From UBA4459 sp963776205 (GTDB lineage: Bacteria > Bacteroidota > Bacteroidia > Bacteroidales > F082): a stretch of 64,000 nt of DNA. The stretch covers positions 1 to 64,000 of the forward strand of contig CAVZLR010000003.1 of the NCBI GenBank assembly GCA_963776205.1, given 5' to 3'. Below the pieces are notes generated by a model. That model ran no database searches, was not told the origin of the DNA, and saw only the letters and a program-made list of their open reading frames with translations. This document shows positions 12,901 through 21,214 of the stretch, one piece after another. Positions within the stretch are counted from its first letter, which is position 1; each line of letters starts with the position of its first letter. The position numbers and the translations under genes are program-made.

Positions 12901-14916
12901 GAAGGTGAATTCCAATACACCTTCGCCACAGTTTTCAAGCTCAAGCATAACTTCCTGCTGGGTTTCTGCCCACTGTGTGTTTTCAGGATTTGCCGGATCA
13001 TAACATAATGTAGGTTCATACCACAAAACGGTTTCAGGACCTGCAATAGGACCGTCACCTTCTAAGTAAATGGGCTGAACTGTATAATCGTATGTGCCAA
13101 AAGCAGGCAACATATCTACAAGTGTATTGTCGCCAGTAGATGTAAGTGTTACGCCATTTCTCTTAACGAGATAGTATTCAAATGATACCTCACGCATGGC
13201 ATCCCACATCAAAGTAACTTCACCTGAAGCAGGATCTGTCAATTCAGCTGTAAAACCAGAAACTCCTGGTAAAGGATCACCAGCAATGGTCATCGTTACA
13301 GGAACTGTGATTGTACCTACATCAGGATCAGATGTGATTACGATATCAGCATGATACACCTCACCTGCTACTGTACCAGCAGCGTTGAAGTTAGTACCAA
13401 TATTAACAGTACCTCCACCTGGAGCTACATAACCTGCGTACTCATCCAGAGTTAACCATCCAGAAGCACCGCCGCCGCCAGGGCCAACAAGTGTATGAAT
13501 ATTCCAGTTTATATTAAATCCTATATCTTCAATAGGCGTCCATGGCAGTGCAATGGTAGAAGAAAATAAGAAATTACGATCAGCTACTGCTGGTCCTGGA
13601 TCCATGGGTAATATGAATGTTCCAGCTGGTTGATTGGCAGCTTCCATCCCAACCCATACATCGTCACCTGAAATAGCAACTGGTGAAGCCAATACCACTG
13701 TAAACCAACCTATGGCCGGTGGTACAAATGGCTGTGAATAAAGCAATGCACCTGGTGCAGTAGAAGTCCCTTCATCCCAGATCATAACTGATAAGTCAGA
13801 GTTTAAATCATTTATATAAAATTCAACTTCTTTTATATATTGACCTGCATAAGCGCCCATAACGGATGATGGCCAATAGGCAGCAATTTGTGAATCACCA
13901 CCAGCAGTAAGACCAAGTGCATCGTCATTGACTCCATTATCGTACATCAAGATATCGTCACGGGTGGCTGCCATTTCTGACTGACCTCCGTTTGAATATG
14001 TTGAAGCGAATGCATCTGAAGGATTTGCTACATTTTCAGCTTTTGGTAATGAACTTGCGTCAAAATCAACATGTGTAGCTTCCCTTGGAGCTGGTGGATA
14101 AATAACTGTACCACCCCAGTTCCAGATACCATCACCTGTATTTAACAAGCTTAAATAAGTTGTCATATACTCGTTTGGATGCAGTGTTTCATCAAAAATT
14201 AAAGGACTAACTGTAATATTTGGAGCAGTTAATGTGAAGTTTTGTGAAACTAAAACACCACCAGTAATAGTAATTGCAGCCGTAGCAGTATTGTATCCTG
14301 TTTTGGTTGCTGTTAATGTATAATCACCATCAGGAATGGTATACAATAAATAATATCCTGTTGGATTTGTTACCGCAGTACGTCCGTTTTCAACAACGGT
14401 TACCGTAACACCAGCAATCGTCTGTCCGCCACCATTTAAAACATACCCATCAATTGAAGGGATAGCTTGCTGGATTGGATTTTGACCACTAATTTGATGT
14501 GGGGGGGCTCCCCAGCCATCACTTCCAATCATCCAGTCGAACATCTGGTCGCCTGTTAATCCACCATCAACAGTTAAGTTAATGGTAAAATCAATAGACC
14601 CTGAATAATCGTAGGTATAAGCATCCCAATGAATATCATTACCAGTAATCTGCGCTGTAGCACCATTTACGGTACCGGCAGAATTTACGGTAAAGCCAGC
14701 TGGGATAGTTACATCCAGGAAGTAAAACCACGCATAGTCAGGTGTATCCCAACTTACGTTGAATGTGAAATCTGCAGTTGAACCAGGTACGTAAACATCG
14801 TTACATACCACAGTACCTGTAATTTCACGTTCTTGTGCCTGGGACATTGGTGAATAGAACATAAGTCCTACCATCAACAACATCAGCCAAGCTTTGAAAC
14901 TTGTAAAATTTTTCAT
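6973..14916 (-). CDS. Giant multidomain secreted protein with T9SS sorting domain, paralogue 2
   Basis: A 2,647-residue intact protein. It has an N-terminal signal peptide (about 1-27, SPMSQAQ), a beta-sandwich segment, a carboxypeptidase-regulatory-like domain (about 153-230), fibronectin-III-like segments, a second regulatory-like domain (AGTVRDCNTG) and a jelly-roll-like segment. These are followed by a propeller-like region (repeats such as LYSIDVATG and GTVDLTTGV), further FnIII/jelly-roll modules and a C-terminal T9SS type A sorting domain (last ~70 residues: LYPNPARDQ, GQLVLSS, SGIYLVRI). The composition is acidic and poor in Lys/Arg, usual for exported proteins. It is expected to cross the outer membrane through the T9SS, whose core genes lie at 50-56 kb. 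Function is probably adhesion or surface layer; no enzyme motif is seen. It is a tandem paralogue of the gene at 1-6399. Confidence 0.88.
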   Translation of the reverse strand: MKNFTSFKAWLMLLMVGLMFYSPMSQAQEREITGTVVCNDVYVPGSTADFTFNVSWDTPDYAWFYFLDVTIPAGFTVNSAGTVNGATAQITGNDIHWDAYTYDYSGSIDFTINLTVDGGLTGDQMFDWMIGSDGWGAPPHQISGQNPIQQAIPSIDGYVLNGGGQTIAGVTVTVVENGRTAVTNPTGYYLLYTIPDGDYTLTATKTGYNTATAAITITGGVLVSQNFTLTAPNITVSPLIFDETLHPNEYMTTYLSLLNTGDGIWNWGGTVIYPPAPREATHVDFDASSLPKAENVANPSDAFASTYSNGGQSEMAATRDDILMYDNGVNDDALGLTAGGDSQIAAYWPSSVMGAYAGQYIKEVEFYINDLNSDLSVMIWDEGTSTAPGALLYSQPFVPPAIGWFTVVLASPVAISGDDVWVGMEAANQPAGTFILPMDPGPAVADRNFLFSSTIALPWTPIEDIGFNINWNIHTLVGPGGGGASGWLTLDEYAGYVAPGGGTVNIGTNFNAAGTVAGEVYHADIVITSDPDVGTITVPVTMTIAGDPLPGVSGFTAELTDPASGEVTLMWDAMREVSFEYYLVKRNGVTLTSTGDNTLVDMLPAFGTYDYTVQPIYLEGDGPIAGPETVLWYEPTLCYDPANPENTQWAETQQEVMLELENCGEGVLEFTFPEYAAMALLNDPNIEKNDVSVPAGYDGSRSDDKGDTSLDGQGNPVVLGAGGPDAFGYVWIDSDEAGGPVYNWMEISGIGVNTGLDADDGFVEVALPFPFDFYGETKTLVKIASNGYLTFGADGTDFSNDPIPNTTDPNDLIAVLWDDLDVQTSSDVFTYDGGTYFVIQWTDVTRFLGTNVYTFQAILYANGRMLFQYQTLEDITNSCTIGIENSTATDGLQVVNNAAYVHEDMAIYIGPPGSHFIVDVNPFWGLIDEGETVNITMTYSSEGFEEGDYNEDLMILTNEMPINEWYIPNTMHVVEPTTIAGTVRDCNTGQPLGNVMVTAYVDTKDLENEFMTETAEDGTYMLYVNPYEDYYVMAEKLGYQTDATTVDAGDLPAVDVDFELCEEPYPVDWVEADPNEADTECMVTWSLPMGPYMISYDDGTAEDYFSWIGAGGMSAVKFTPAGYPVTVLGAYMNVGMDAMGSVEFVVLDDDGPGGMPGTILDSATVAVSEAWAYFDGFDVDLEDGDFYLAYRQVVAAPAAAPIGVDLDVPTVYRSYVKSATGDWMVSAYNDFMMRAIVSGPGDNVMAASAEQLIRPGKLSPELYMASTAPNGVPGFQGEAKYSPVIVENPDRDLATYQLYRVSDIDPDNGIYAEDGTHTLIEPALTSQMYNDTDWEDLDAGFYAYGVTATYDNDDVSVITYSEIVAHLLDNVVTINVSQCDDLSPEGAEVMLTGQNYPFQELTATTDETGVIVFDSVINGTYDLVVTKTGYIDYVHNNIWIYDDYEENVVLQEVMMPARNLVVNPQTSIATWDSPYFEYMAMEEFEGADFPPAGWMAESNGTGWFQTDNGGSTFFSIPPGDGMYACVNDDASDYDGCCDYLILPEMDLTDATGFMLQFDAYFTGAFSHLGSVEYSLNGGTSWTLAANIPTATAWTTYQLELDMLAGEASVMLAFHADDQGFWASGLAIDNVMSYYGKAPVGYYVYLDGGFVAETAGDVTTYQYQNLTYGQTYEAAVRALYSCGTSDPIFYTFTSGYLYPPRNLMDEYVYNTNEVPLFWNPPMTVAGPAMSVPNPQTDPVEGTSNHSLYAIPAGSQASGDAPSSVYLDITRDGDNIAWITAPQGGVASNLYTMDMGTYGTTTIGASAIDPASGDFMNGDADNLYVAANWGDDLYSIDVATGTATMIAAFSGAGAMGVNGMACDRTTNTMYVGMTDAGLTSSQIGTVDLTTGVITPIGSSNTVAPGLIDIAIDGSGQMYGWCLVTDASYTIDKATGDVVALGSLGFDANFGQGGNYNADDDVIYLTAFNNTAFAGELRALDPVTGGTTFLTTLPELQMTAFGVPSTGGSGGGNVPDGLLSFNLYKRGDFLANVPYNGEGTEDWIMYVENNLLPGCYNYEVTALYDLTVFGFPGEIGESVAEGPHEVCVVWGLDLPFCEDFAQGYDFNGWMTYDDNWTINSQVGNDAPSAQWNWDPDPGADYESWLVSPPMNADMLTEGRIWLDCDVSLNNRNATGDEKMVVKVHNGTSWMNVATLDNEDGSFAFTSFHLDITNYALDGAFQVAFVAEGANSFDVIAWNLDNVCLYRTCDAPFNLSGEYVWNATDDFGAEVCWEAEVEEFVSQWFYYDDESIEYVWGSTGDWDADVAIKVDAADLADFEGAAVTQYRAFVDSRLLGVGTVSVKVLQGDNPDPSTPLYVEDVTDQFVTGDDWNDFIFSEAVMIDHTEPLWICMYYTGPANTYGPGITLDMGTYDPNGDLYWDAGAWTTLAIGSGINNRAWLMRGFVTTDYGATVAIGGNVDPLPVTPGLTTAATLSTTDATLTQVGMSAERELAHFNVYRSETAMGEYSLIGTVMAEEGVSEYCYFDAAEMGEYCYKVTAVYMSEEDECESDFALDMAEEMDYVCILITDVANQDALTTNLYPNPARDQVTITANTEMTRITVINYVGQLVLSSEMSQNKVVLNTSDFESGIYLVRIETESEVITKRFAIAR

Positions 14917-15023
14917 TTTTTACTGTTTTTGTTAATAATTAAGTTAATTGAATTCAAATTTTTAAATTTATATGTGTACAACTATTTGTTGTTTTTTGTT
15001 TCAGGTTATGCTCAGGGTTGGAG

Positions 15024-15058
15024 ATAATCGCTTATCTATATATAGCCTAAGCGATTAT
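15024..15058. promoter_or_regulatory. Perfect 11-bp inverted repeat upstream of giant paralogue 2
   Basis: ATAATCGCTTA (15024-15034) pairs perfectly with TAAGCGATTAT (15048-15058) across a 13-base spacer. It sits about 110 bases upstream of the start of the 2,647-residue gene. It has no T-run in either direction, so it is not a typical terminator. It could be an operator or a 5' leader hairpin; role unknown. Confidence 0.5.
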
Positions 15059-15494
15059 TAATCAGGTAATATTGTTATTCATAGTTGGGTTTAAAAAAGT
15101 GGCTAAATATACAAATATTATCATTTATCAAGTACTTTAAATTAAAATTATTCTAAATAAGACAAATAACAGCAGTGCTTACTTTAAGTTGCGTAAAATT
15201 ATTAAATCGTAACTACCTGACTTAAAGCCCGGTAATTGTTATAAACAACTTATTGTTAACTACAGCTACCACCATACGTCGCAATAAAGACAATTGAAAA
15301 TGCTTTTACCCTTACTTTTTTCTGCTATTTAGGTAAACTTTTTTTGCTCTTTTATTTTCAATTAATTTGTCATCAAAAAGGTTTGTCATTTCGACGACGA
15401 AGGAGGAGAAATCTCCTTAGAGAGAACCGCTTGCCGGGGAGATCTCTCACATACGTTCGAGATGACAGGAAGAGTGGGATGACAGGGGGAGTTT

Positions 15495-15559
15495 GAGTGC
15501 TGTTCTTTGATGTCTACTGCAAATTAGTTTACCATTCCAACTTAGTTTGTCATTTCGAG
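15495..15559 (+). repeat. Composite-unit spacer, copy 1
   Basis: A 65-base segment starting GAGTGCTGTTCTTTGATGTC and ending in the next palindrome (TTTGTCATTTCGA). Near-identical copies are at 15746 and 16475. Confidence 0.8.
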
Positions 15560-15745
15560 CGACAGCGAGAAATCTCCATAGAGAGAACCGCTTGCCGGGG
15601 AGATCTCTCAGTCACTCCGCTCCTTCGAGATGACAGGAAGGTGCAATGGAGATCTCTCACATACGTTCGAGATGACAGGGGAGTAGGAAGAGATCTCTCA
15701 CATACGTTCGAGATGACAGGAAGAGTGGGATGACAGGGTGGTTTT

Positions 15746-15810
15746 GAGTGCTGTTCTTTGATGTCTACCGCAAATTAGTTTACCATTCCGACTTAGTTTG
15801 TCATTTCGAA
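15746..15810 (+). repeat. Composite-unit spacer, copy 2
   Basis: Second copy of the spacer, 251 bases after copy 1, differing at only a couple of positions (CTACCGC for CTACTGC, TTCCGAC for TTCCAAC). Confidence 0.8.
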
Positions 15811-16065
15811 TGCCTGCCTGCCGACAGGCAGGAATCTCCTAAAACAAGGCTGTCATTTCGACGACGAAGGAGGAGAAATCTCCACAGAGAGAACCGCTTG
15901 CCGGGGAGATCTCTCAGTCACTCCGCTCCTTCGAGATGACAGGAAGGTGCACTGCAGATCTCTCACATACGTTCGAGATGACAGGGGAGTAGGAAGAGAT
16001 CTCTCACATGCGTTCGAGATGACAGGGTGGTTTTGAGCGTGACAGTTTATTCCTATATTTACGTG

Positions 16066-16368
16066 ATGACACGTCAACACAATTATTTTGTTTACATAAT
16101 GACTAATAAGCATAAAAACGTATTGTATATTGGCGTTACAAATGATCTTGAGAGAAGAGTTTATGAACATAGCAATGGAGAATTCAAAGGTTTTACTGAA
16201 AAATACAATTGTCACTTTTTAATTTATTACGAGCATTTTACTCACATTGAACATGCTATTGACAGGGAAAAAGAAATAAAGAAATGGCGCAGAGAAAAGA
16301 AAGACAATATCATTAGTTCATTTAATCCAGAATGGCGGTTTTTAAATGAGGAAATAGAAAATATATAA
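16066..16368 (+). CDS. Small GIY-YIG nuclease-family protein
   Basis: A 100-residue protein from the ATG at 16066. An upstream in-frame ATG at 16027 would add 13 residues lying partly in repeat-flanking sequence. The GIY-YIG core is visible: FVYIM (about 8-12), YIGVTNDLERRVYEH with the conserved Arg, and AIDREKEIKKW with the catalytic Glu. Length and motif match the short single-domain GIY-YIG proteins (YhbQ/UPF0213-like). Family members cut one DNA strand or are structure-specific nucleases; here the role is unknown. It is the only gene inside the palindromic repeat array, and both flanks are repeat units. This suggests, without proof, a link between the nuclease and the repeats. Confidence 0.85.
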   Translation: MTRQHNYFVYIMTNKHKNVLYIGVTNDLERRVYEHSNGEFKGFTEKYNCHFLIYYEHFTHIEHAIDREKEIKKWRREKKDNIISSFNPEWRFLNEEIENI

Positions 16369-16724
16369 TTTTTCCTTTTTTGTCATTTCGACGACGAAGG
16401 AGGAGGAATCTCCACAGAGAGAACCATTTACCGGGGAGATCTCTCACATACGTTCGAGATGACAGGGGGAGTTTGAGTGCTGTTCTTTGATGTCTACTGC
16501 AAATTAGTTTACTATTCCAACTTAGGTTGTTATTTCGACGACGAAGGAGGAGGAATCTCCATTGAGAGAACCGTTTGCCGGGGAGATCTCTCACATACGT
16601 TCGAGATGACAGGGGAGTAGGAAGAGATCTCTCACATACGTTCGAGATGACAGGGAGTAGAAGGAGATTTCTCGTCGCAATGCCTACGGCAAAGCTTCCC
16701 TCGAAATGACAGGGTGATAAGAAA
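16369..16724. repeat. Array of palindromic interspersed repeats, right part
   Basis: Further units of the same family, starting at about 16380 (TTGTCATTTCGACGACGAAG) and 16530, with half-units ending near 16463, 16611, 16650 and 16711. The last one ends CTCGAAATGACAGGG, the exact reverse of the left arm. It contains the third composite-unit spacer (16475-16539). No gene is seen in these 356 bases. The hairpins may also end transcripts of the beta-helix gene to the right. Confidence 0.8.
16475..16539 (+). repeat. Composite-unit spacer, copy 3
   Basis: Third copy of the GAGTGCTGTTCTTTGATGTC spacer, lying after the GIY-YIG gene. It starts like copies 1 and 2 but ends TTAGGTTGTTATTTCGA. Confidence 0.8.
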
Positions 16725-19700
16725 TCAATTCTTAATAAATGTAAAGTGAACAGCGCCTTGTGATCCGTGGCATTTGCCAAAATACATACCGGCCGAGAGG
16801 TTACTCACATTTATTTGCATCGAATTATACTGTGATGATTGTATCGCAGCAGTTGTCAGAACCAGTTGCCCATAAACATTATAGATCTCAACATAAGCCG
16901 AATGATCCAATTCGAAAGAAGAAATCAGATACAATTTATCTTTGCAGGATTCGGATATACATTTGCTATCGGCATACTTCGCCGGGTCATCTGTCCGGTA
17001 AATACCGATCTTCTCATTGCTCAATTCAAGAATTACACCTGTTTCTTCCTTATGCTGCGGTGATAAGGTGATCAATGAAGAAACCGAAGTTTGATAGCCT
17101 GCTTTTTCAGCATCAATAATATATCCACCATAAGGCAGATTCGGTAAAATAAAAATTGCCAAATTCGTCAGTGAGTGTATAATCAAGCAGTTTGGTTCCG
17201 TTTGTATTGTATAAGAATACCGTTATGTTTGATAAACCTCCATCACAAAAATCCCTTGAGGAATTGGGTTCGAACCATGATTTGCAATATATGTCCTCGG
17301 TAAACATATTGATTGCGGGCATTTCAAATGAACCGGAAATAGACCCTTCGCCGTCGGGCAGCTGATAATCGACAGACGGCAGCATGATATCCACATCAAA
17401 AATATCTGCATCTACCTTAAAATAATGTGCTTCCTGCCATCTTAAATTATTTGCATAATAGCCCGGCACAGCCCCGTTTGTCAGCAATGTATCCGGAACA
17501 GCATAGATATAATACCGGCCTTCCATCAACCTGCTGAACATAAACGTTCCATCCTCAGCTGTTTGCTCCATCTCGACAGCACGGGTTCCTTCTTCGCTAT
17601 CCCTCACAGCTAGCACTGCTCCATTCTGAATCTCATGGCCCATATACCACAGTTTACCCTGCATGGAGAAAAATGGTTCGATCTGCAGTTTCAATGTATC
17701 GGAAGCCATTCCACATTCTGATTCAGCCATCAATACCAGCCTGACTTCTCCCAATTCGATATCAGCATCTCCCGGAGAATACACAGGGTTTTGTAGTGGT
17801 ATCATAATTAAAAACACCATCCCCTGTTGTTATCCAGTAAACAAATTCATGGTACTGTGCCAACGCACTTGTTAATTCCAGCTGGGCATCAGCAAAAATA
17901 ATGGTGTCGTTGCCTGCATAGACAAGGGGATCATCGTAAATATACAATATCAAACTATCGTACAATGTAATACCGTCCATATTGGAAACACCCATCGTCA
18001 AAACAACTTCACCATTGGTTTTATCCATTTCTCCCGGGAGATAGACCGGTGATATGATATTCGGATTATTAAAAGATCCGTCTCCAGCGGTAATCCAGCT
18101 TATACTTTGGTAATGCGTAAGGAATAGTGCTCCCCATGTACCTGGACGGAATTCTGGTTTTTACAAATGGTAGCATCATCGCCTGCGTAAGGATATGGTA
18201 TTGCAAATGCAAACGGGCTTTCATGGCCATTCACCTGCGCATCAGTTACCAATAAGGTGTTATCCAAAGCCGTTACGGCAATTGAATCTGAAATATCTGC
18301 ACCACTTAGGAAAAAAGAGGTGTCGGTACCAGCAGAGATTGTATTTTGAAAACTATAATTCTCAAATCCACCAAAATATACCTTATAGGTTTCCTGATCA
18401 GTTTCAGGATTAGGTGACCAGGATAATTTTACCTTGCTGCCCACCAGCTGTTTTATAACATTTAAGGGAGGCGAAACAGGGTTTGAAGTGTCGGCTTCTG
18501 ATAAAACCGGCTCATAATTGATCAATCCTAATAAAGGGTCATCATTTTTGTCATAGATCAGCTTCTGAATTTCTTCATCAGACGAAACATTCCAATAACT
18601 GCCAGTAAGATCAATATCATCAAATGTTTTATTAATGATTATTTCCGCCTGCTCAAATCCTGGGAAAAGATTGGTGTTATTGATATGGACATCCTCGCTT
18701 TCGTAAAAATAAAAAACTGATGCGTCATTTAATGAAAATGTATTATGTATGAAATCGTTTCCGGCAGCCCCTTCAGAAAGGATAACGCAATGTTCATTCT
18801 GATAAAAACTATTGTTAAAAACATTACTGCCGCTGGTCAATTGATCATAATAAATCGCAATGTGATTTTTCCAGAATATATTGTTTGTAATATTGACGGA
18901 GTCCTGTGCCAATAGCAAGGCATAACCTGCTTCTGCTCCATTGTTTACAAATATGTTTTTAGAGATCGTATTCCTCCCAAAAGCTTCACCCCCGCCATCA
19001 TCCATCCAGATACCATTATTTCCACCTTCTATCAGATTATTCTCAACCAGGTTATTTATGAAGATACCACCAAAGGCTTTTAGTAAAAATATATTGTGAT
19101 TATCGTTTTTGAGTATGCATCCACTCACCCTGTTGCCCGATGATTCATTACCATTGGTTGCCACCATTTCAATGCCATCGTAATTGTTCTGGAAAAAGCA
19201 GTCTGTAATACTGCAATCTTTACTATTGTACAGCCGAATACCAATATTCTGACTATTTAAAATGCATGTGTTTTCTACTTGTATTTGCTGGCTGTTATAG
19301 ATATCAATTGCAATTTCAGCATCAGTAATATTTGCATACGATATTTTATTCAATTCTGATCCGGTAACCCCAGTATAACTTATTCCCTTCCACTTCCAGC
19401 CGTCCCTCAGGTCAACATGATTGGCCAGAAAATTTACGGAATCTATTTCGTCATTTTGCAGCCCATTCACCAGCAAATTACCGCCCAACACTAAAATTCC
19501 CCTCCCCTGGTCAATTTTTACGGTAACTCCAGCCTGAATTGACAGGTTGATTCCTGCCGGTATCCTTAAATCTTTGTAAACAATATATACATTTTCATTG
19601 GTCCACACTTCATCTTCGGTAAGTGTGCCGCCTACCAGTATTTCTTCAGCAGCGGAATTTGAACCAATTGATATAATGAAAACCAACAGTATTAATTTCC

Positions 19701-19797
19701 TTAGAAAAGCAGTGCCAACGAAATTCAAGCCGGAAACTTTTTTAAAAGATTTCCTGTTACTTGCTATATCTGTTTTAAAAACTGTTGGCATAATCAA
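16725..19797 (-). CDS. Right-handed beta-helix secreted protein with T9SS sorting domain (frameshifted)
   Basis: One gene read in four overlapping frames: 19797-18100, then pieces to 17762, 17113 and 16725. Residues 1-50 hold a basic N-terminus and a signal peptide. Roughly 60-400 are parallel beta-helix repeats rich in N-N-x-I-x-N patterns (NNLVENNLIEGGNNGIW), as in right-handed beta-helix/NosD-type proteins. An FnIII-like segment (LSWSPNPETDQETYKVYF), Ig-like segments, a regulatory-like domain and a C-terminal T9SS type A sorting domain (YNVYGQLVLTT, LSAGMYFGK) follow. The frame breaks are near 18137, 17790 and 17145; the last fits one extra T in a T-run. These look like sequencing indels, but real decay is not excluded. 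The gene starts 17 bases after the STN-barrel gene, so it is probably the last gene of the sigma/FecR operon. Its substrate or ligand is unknown. Confidence 0.75.
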
Positions 19798-19814
19798 AGA
19801 TGAATCAGTATATG

Positions 19815-21143
19815 TTAGAGGTAAAAAATCAGTCCGAGTTTTAAACCAATGGCATTTATTTTAGTTTCAAACGGATAGTCAGGGATTAATGAATTGAGAT
19901 ATCCGGAATAATATAATTCAGTATTAAAGTCTACTTTATCGGCCATCTTATACTTTAAGCCTGCGCCTAATAAAAACGAATAATTTACGGTATTAAAATC
20001 AATATCTTTAAAATCTTCCACATCCGCCTGGTTATCTCCGGGAATTGCAATGCCATTATTATAAATGAGCCAGCTAATTTGTCCACCCGCTTTCAGATAT
20101 AAGCGGGTTTTTGTGCTTTTATAAATATCAAAAGATGCTGACGCATTGAATTCCAGGTAACCAAGTGTGTTTGTTTTATCGTAGCTGTATTCCATCGATT
20201 CTAATGGTACCCATGATGAGTCCGTTACATAATACCAGGAAGTATCTGTATTTACTACGGTGTAATAGGCATCAACAGTATCCTTATCAAAAAAACCTCC
20301 CTCGCTAACACTATATTGTTGCGTAAACCGATGATTGAACTGGGTTAAGCGTATACCCAGGATTATATTCCACCTTTTAAGCAATTTTATGGCATCTACA
20401 CCAAGTGAAAAGCTCCTTAAGGAAAATGATTTTTGATCCTTAACAACTGAGAAATTGTCCATTACCGGAGCAGCAAAAATATCCATGGCCCAACCCTTAT
20501 CACGTTCCATCCCATCCTGAAAATAATCTACCGGTATTTCCTTGATTTTAGCGGGTGTTTGTTTTTCGGGCTTTTCTGGTTCAATAAAGACAGTGTCAAC
20601 CACTCTGATCGTATCTATGCGGTAAATGGTATCCTTCAGGTGTATTGTATCCAGTCGGAAGTCAGCTATTATTTCCGGTGGTAACGATTCCACAGTCGTC
20701 TCTTCATCTGAAGTGTCAGCCTGGCTTATTACTACTCCCGGAACTGGCGTTAATCCCGTTTCTTCTTCTTTTTGAAATAACACGATTTGATTTCCTATTT
20801 GCCTGTGGGATAATCCGGTATTTGCAAGAATATCGTCAAGCACCTTTTGCAAATTCTCGCTTTGACATTGATATGTTATTCGGGTACTAAAAACAGGGTC
20901 GTTTGCATCGTACGAAAAGTTCAAATCATTAGTTCCTGATATCTGGGTTAGAATTTCAGAGAGTTTCTCATCCTGAAATGATACCGAAGTTGTTCCCTGC
21001 ACACCTGATTGAGCATACATGGGCGAAAGCGCTAACAAGCCCAGTGTAAAAGCCAGGTAAAGCCTATAATTCTGCAACAAAAATTTAAGATTTTGGAGCT
21101 TGTAATTGATCGTGCATTTAACAATTGTATCCCTCATTCTCAT
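19815..21143 (-). CDS. STN-domain protein with predicted outer-membrane beta-barrel
   Basis: 442 residues. A signal peptide ends near residue 45 (SPMYAQ). An STN (secretin/TonB N-terminal short) domain covers about 50-125 (VSFQDEKLSEILTQISG, YQCQSENLQKVLDDIL). A linker rich in Thr, Asp and Pro follows, with IDTIRVVDTVFIEPEKP. The last ~230 residues alternate polar and hydrophobic positions and end LKLGLIFYL, as expected of a beta-barrel with a terminal aromatic signature. There is no TonB plug domain and it is far too short for a SusC/FecA receptor. It follows FecR, where a TonB-dependent receptor normally sits, so it may be a sensor that signals to the anti-sigma factor. This role is inferred from position only. 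Confidence 0.7.
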   Translation of the reverse strand: MRMRDTIVKCTINYKLQNLKFLLQNYRLYLAFTLGLLALSPMYAQSGVQGTTSVSFQDEKLSEILTQISGTNDLNFSYDANDPVFSTRITYQCQSENLQKVLDDILANTGLSHRQIGNQIVLFQKEEETGLTPVPGVVISQADTSDEETTVESLPPEIIADFRLDTIHLKDTIYRIDTIRVVDTVFIEPEKPEKQTPAKIKEIPVDYFQDGMERDKGWAMDIFAAPVMDNFSVVKDQKSFSLRSFSLGVDAIKLLKRWNIILGIRLTQFNHRFTQQYSVSEGGFFDKDTVDAYYTVVNTDTSWYYVTDSSWVPLESMEYSYDKTNTLGYLEFNASASFDIYKSTKTRLYLKAGGQISWLIYNNGIAIPGDNQADVEDFKDIDFNTVNYSFLLGAGLKYKMADKVDFNTELYYSGYLNSLIPDYPFETKINAIGLKLGLIFYL

Positions 21144-21214
21144 TAGCTGTATAGAGTAACTAAGAATCGGGGGCTAATCTACAAAAAAACTCAGGATGTA
21201 ATTATGTGCAAGAA

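Larger units (their letters stand above)
15380..16036. repeat. Array of palindromic interspersed repeats, left part
   Basis: Repeat units starting TTGTCATTTCGA at about 15384, 15549, 15797 and 15857, with matching half-units ending TTCGAGATGACAGG. Between palindromes lies a conserved spacer (GAGTGCTGTTCTTTGATGTC) at 15495 and 15746, so a larger composite unit of 251 bases is tandemly repeated. Units near 15810-15835 carry a variant palindrome (CCTGCCTGCCGACAGGCAGG). It is the same family as the cluster at 6.7 kb. Confidence 0.85.
14917..16065. other. Long intergenic region with inverted repeat and repeat array
   Basis: There is no supported protein gene between the giant gene and the GIY-YIG gene. 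Bases 14917-15379 are AT-rich and contain one strong inverted repeat (15024-15058). Bases 15380-16036 are an array of palindromic repeat units. Open frames within the array (for example 15497-15733 and 15748-15939) are made of repeat sequence and have no independent support. Confidence 0.7.

Noticed and set aside
15497..15939. Two small plus-strand open frames in the repeat array
   Set aside because: They consist only of repeat sequence, and the same peptides arise from every repeat copy.
16027..16065. Longer start for the GIY-YIG protein
   Set aside because: The added 13 residues precede the conserved family start and derive from repeat-flank sequence; the ATG at 16066 fits better.
15380..16724. 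Possible CRISPR array
   Set aside because: Units are palindromes of unequal spacing with conserved, not unique, spacers, and no cas genes are near.
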